A stretch of 57,008 nt of DNA from Candidatus Rokuibacteriota bacterium (GTDB lineage: Bacteria; Methylomirabilota; Methylomirabilia; Rokubacteriales; CSP1-6), in NCBI GenBank assembly GCA_003220225.1, contig QHRU01000053.1:1-57008 (forward strand), in the 5' to 3' direction. The position numbers and the translations under genes are program-made. Positions 56,539 to 57,008 of the stretch are shown one piece after another. Positions within the stretch are counted from its first letter, which is position 1. Each line of letters begins with the position of its first letter. The notes beneath the pieces are model-generated. The model did no database searches, was not told the origin of the DNA, and worked only from the letters and a program-made list of their open reading frames with translations.

Positions 56539-57008
56539 AAGGTCGAGTGGGGATCGCGTTCGCGGCGATGGTCGTGCTGCTGCCGCGCCTCGCGTGCGCC
56601 GCGGATCCCGTGGCCGTGCTGACGGAGATCCAGGTGCGGCGCGGTCAGGTCCACGTCCGCTCCGTCGGCGACGGCGACTGGTCGGCGCCCAAGCCGCTGC
56701 AGTCCCTGCGCCCCGGCGACCAGGTGCGCGTCGTCGGCGACGGCCGCGCCGTGCTCGTCTTCACCGGCGGCCGCGGCACCGAGATCGTGACCCAGAGCAA
56801 CTCGCCCTACAGTGTGTCCGCGCAGTCCGAGGTCGGCGCCACCGACCGGGTGAAGGCCGTGATCGGCGGCGTGACGAATTTTCTGCTCGGCCAGCAGAAG
56901 GAGCGCACGTTCCAGTCGCTGTCCGTGCGCAGCGTGCGCTCGCAGCCGCCCGCGATCCTGGGTCCGCGCGACACGCGCGTGCTGCCCGGCAATGTCGTCT
57001 TCGAGTGG
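56535..57008 (+). CDS. Exported FecR-like protein (3' end outside window)
   Basis: 158 codons visible. Signal peptide to about residue 22 (VVLLPRLACA). The next part resembles a FecR domain: VLTEIQVRRGQVHVRSVGDG and SLRPGDQVRVVGDGRAVLVF. It overlaps the cyclase stop (ATGA). CHASE2 cyclases are often followed by FecR genes, which suggests one envelope-sensing module. Confidence 0.85.
   Translation, partial: MKGRVGIAFAAMVVLLPRLACAADPVAVLTEIQVRRGQVHVRSVGDGDWSAPKPLQSLRPGDQVRVVGDGRAVLVFTGGRGTEIVTQSNSPYSVSAQSEVGATDRVKAVIGGVTNFLLGQQKERTFQSLSVRSVRSQPPAILGPRDTRVLPGNVVFEW

Noticed and set aside
1-57008. CRISPR arrays, IS elements, tRNA or rRNA genes
   Set aside because: No spaced repeats, transposase-like proteins, tRNA-like cloverleaf or rRNA signature was seen by eye; a tRNAscan or Rfam search would settle small RNAs.

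Overview
The window is a GC-rich (roughly 70%), densely packed stretch of bacterial chromosome. It carries about 65 protein genes and no rRNA, tRNA, insertion sequence, prophage or CRISPR array that I can see. A Gram-negative envelope is implied by a DUF1207 outer-membrane-type protein, a LAB_N lipid-A-type membrane protein, lipoproteins and many Sec or Tat signal peptides. The gene mix (branched-chain-type ABC transporters, LLM flavin oxidoreductases, UbiD, CaiB/BaiF, amidohydrolases, cupins, small exported proteins) resembles uncultured soil and groundwater bacteria such as Candidatus Rokubacteria (Methylomirabilota). That placement is inference from content only.

Layout. 1-3093 (-): catabolic cluster of a phosphotriesterase-like hydrolase, 3-hydroxyanthranilate dioxygenase and a divergent two-subunit aconitase X. 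3378-5411 (+): DsbA-like protein, TauE/SafE permease, macrodomain. 5623-8087: a lone PD-(D/E)XK-like protein, a collapsed dienelactone hydrolase copy beside an intact one, and a frameshifted exported protein. 8095-13021 (-): UbiD decarboxylase, a yjfL-yjfM-yjfC-like trio, a DUF1207 protein and a cyclase. 13082-13645 (-): BrnT/BrnA toxin-antitoxin with a clear promoter and operator. 13652-20354: aminotransferase, LVIVD propeller, isochorismatase, a solute-binding protein, a hydroxyacid dehydrogenase and UspA. 20389-29213 (-): a nine-gene operon with a complete Liv-type ABC transporter, a second binding protein, two LLM oxidoreductases and an amidohydrolase. 29362-34075: deacetylase, then aminotransferase, 2-hydroxyacid dehydrogenase and a permease-like protein, then LAB_N plus zinc ribbon and an XRE regulator. 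34106-36725: DsbA-like candidate selenoprotein, Rieske and cupin, divergent from DoxX and a holin-like protein. 36784-44658: NYN RNase, molybdoenzyme, crotonase, CDF transporter, response regulator, UxaA hydrolase, FecR, ClpS-like and a retropepsin-like protease. 44860-48679 (-): CoA transferase, MaoC and a double acyl-CoA dehydrogenase. 48706-57008: AlkP-like hydrolase, EEP hydrolase and CPBP protease; then an amidase; then an exported protein, a CHASE2 adenylate cyclase and FecR.

Main discoveries. (1) The gene at 34676-35314 is split by an in-frame TGA exactly at the first Cys of a DsbA CPFC motif, and a GGUC-loop hairpin follows 22 nt later: a likely selenoprotein. (2) Six genes only make complete proteins if they start at CUG (four) or AUC (two), each directly behind an upstream gene's stop. 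(3) Many first-in-operon genes have a TAnnnT -10 box 5-8 nt before the start codon, implying leaderless mRNAs. (4) The acyl-CoA dehydrogenase is a tandem fusion whose two halves have lost complementary motifs. (5) The aconitase X pair has lost residues normally needed for catalysis, suggesting a new reaction beside 3-hydroxyanthranilate dioxygenase. (6) An identical 23-nt hairpin follows two unrelated genes.
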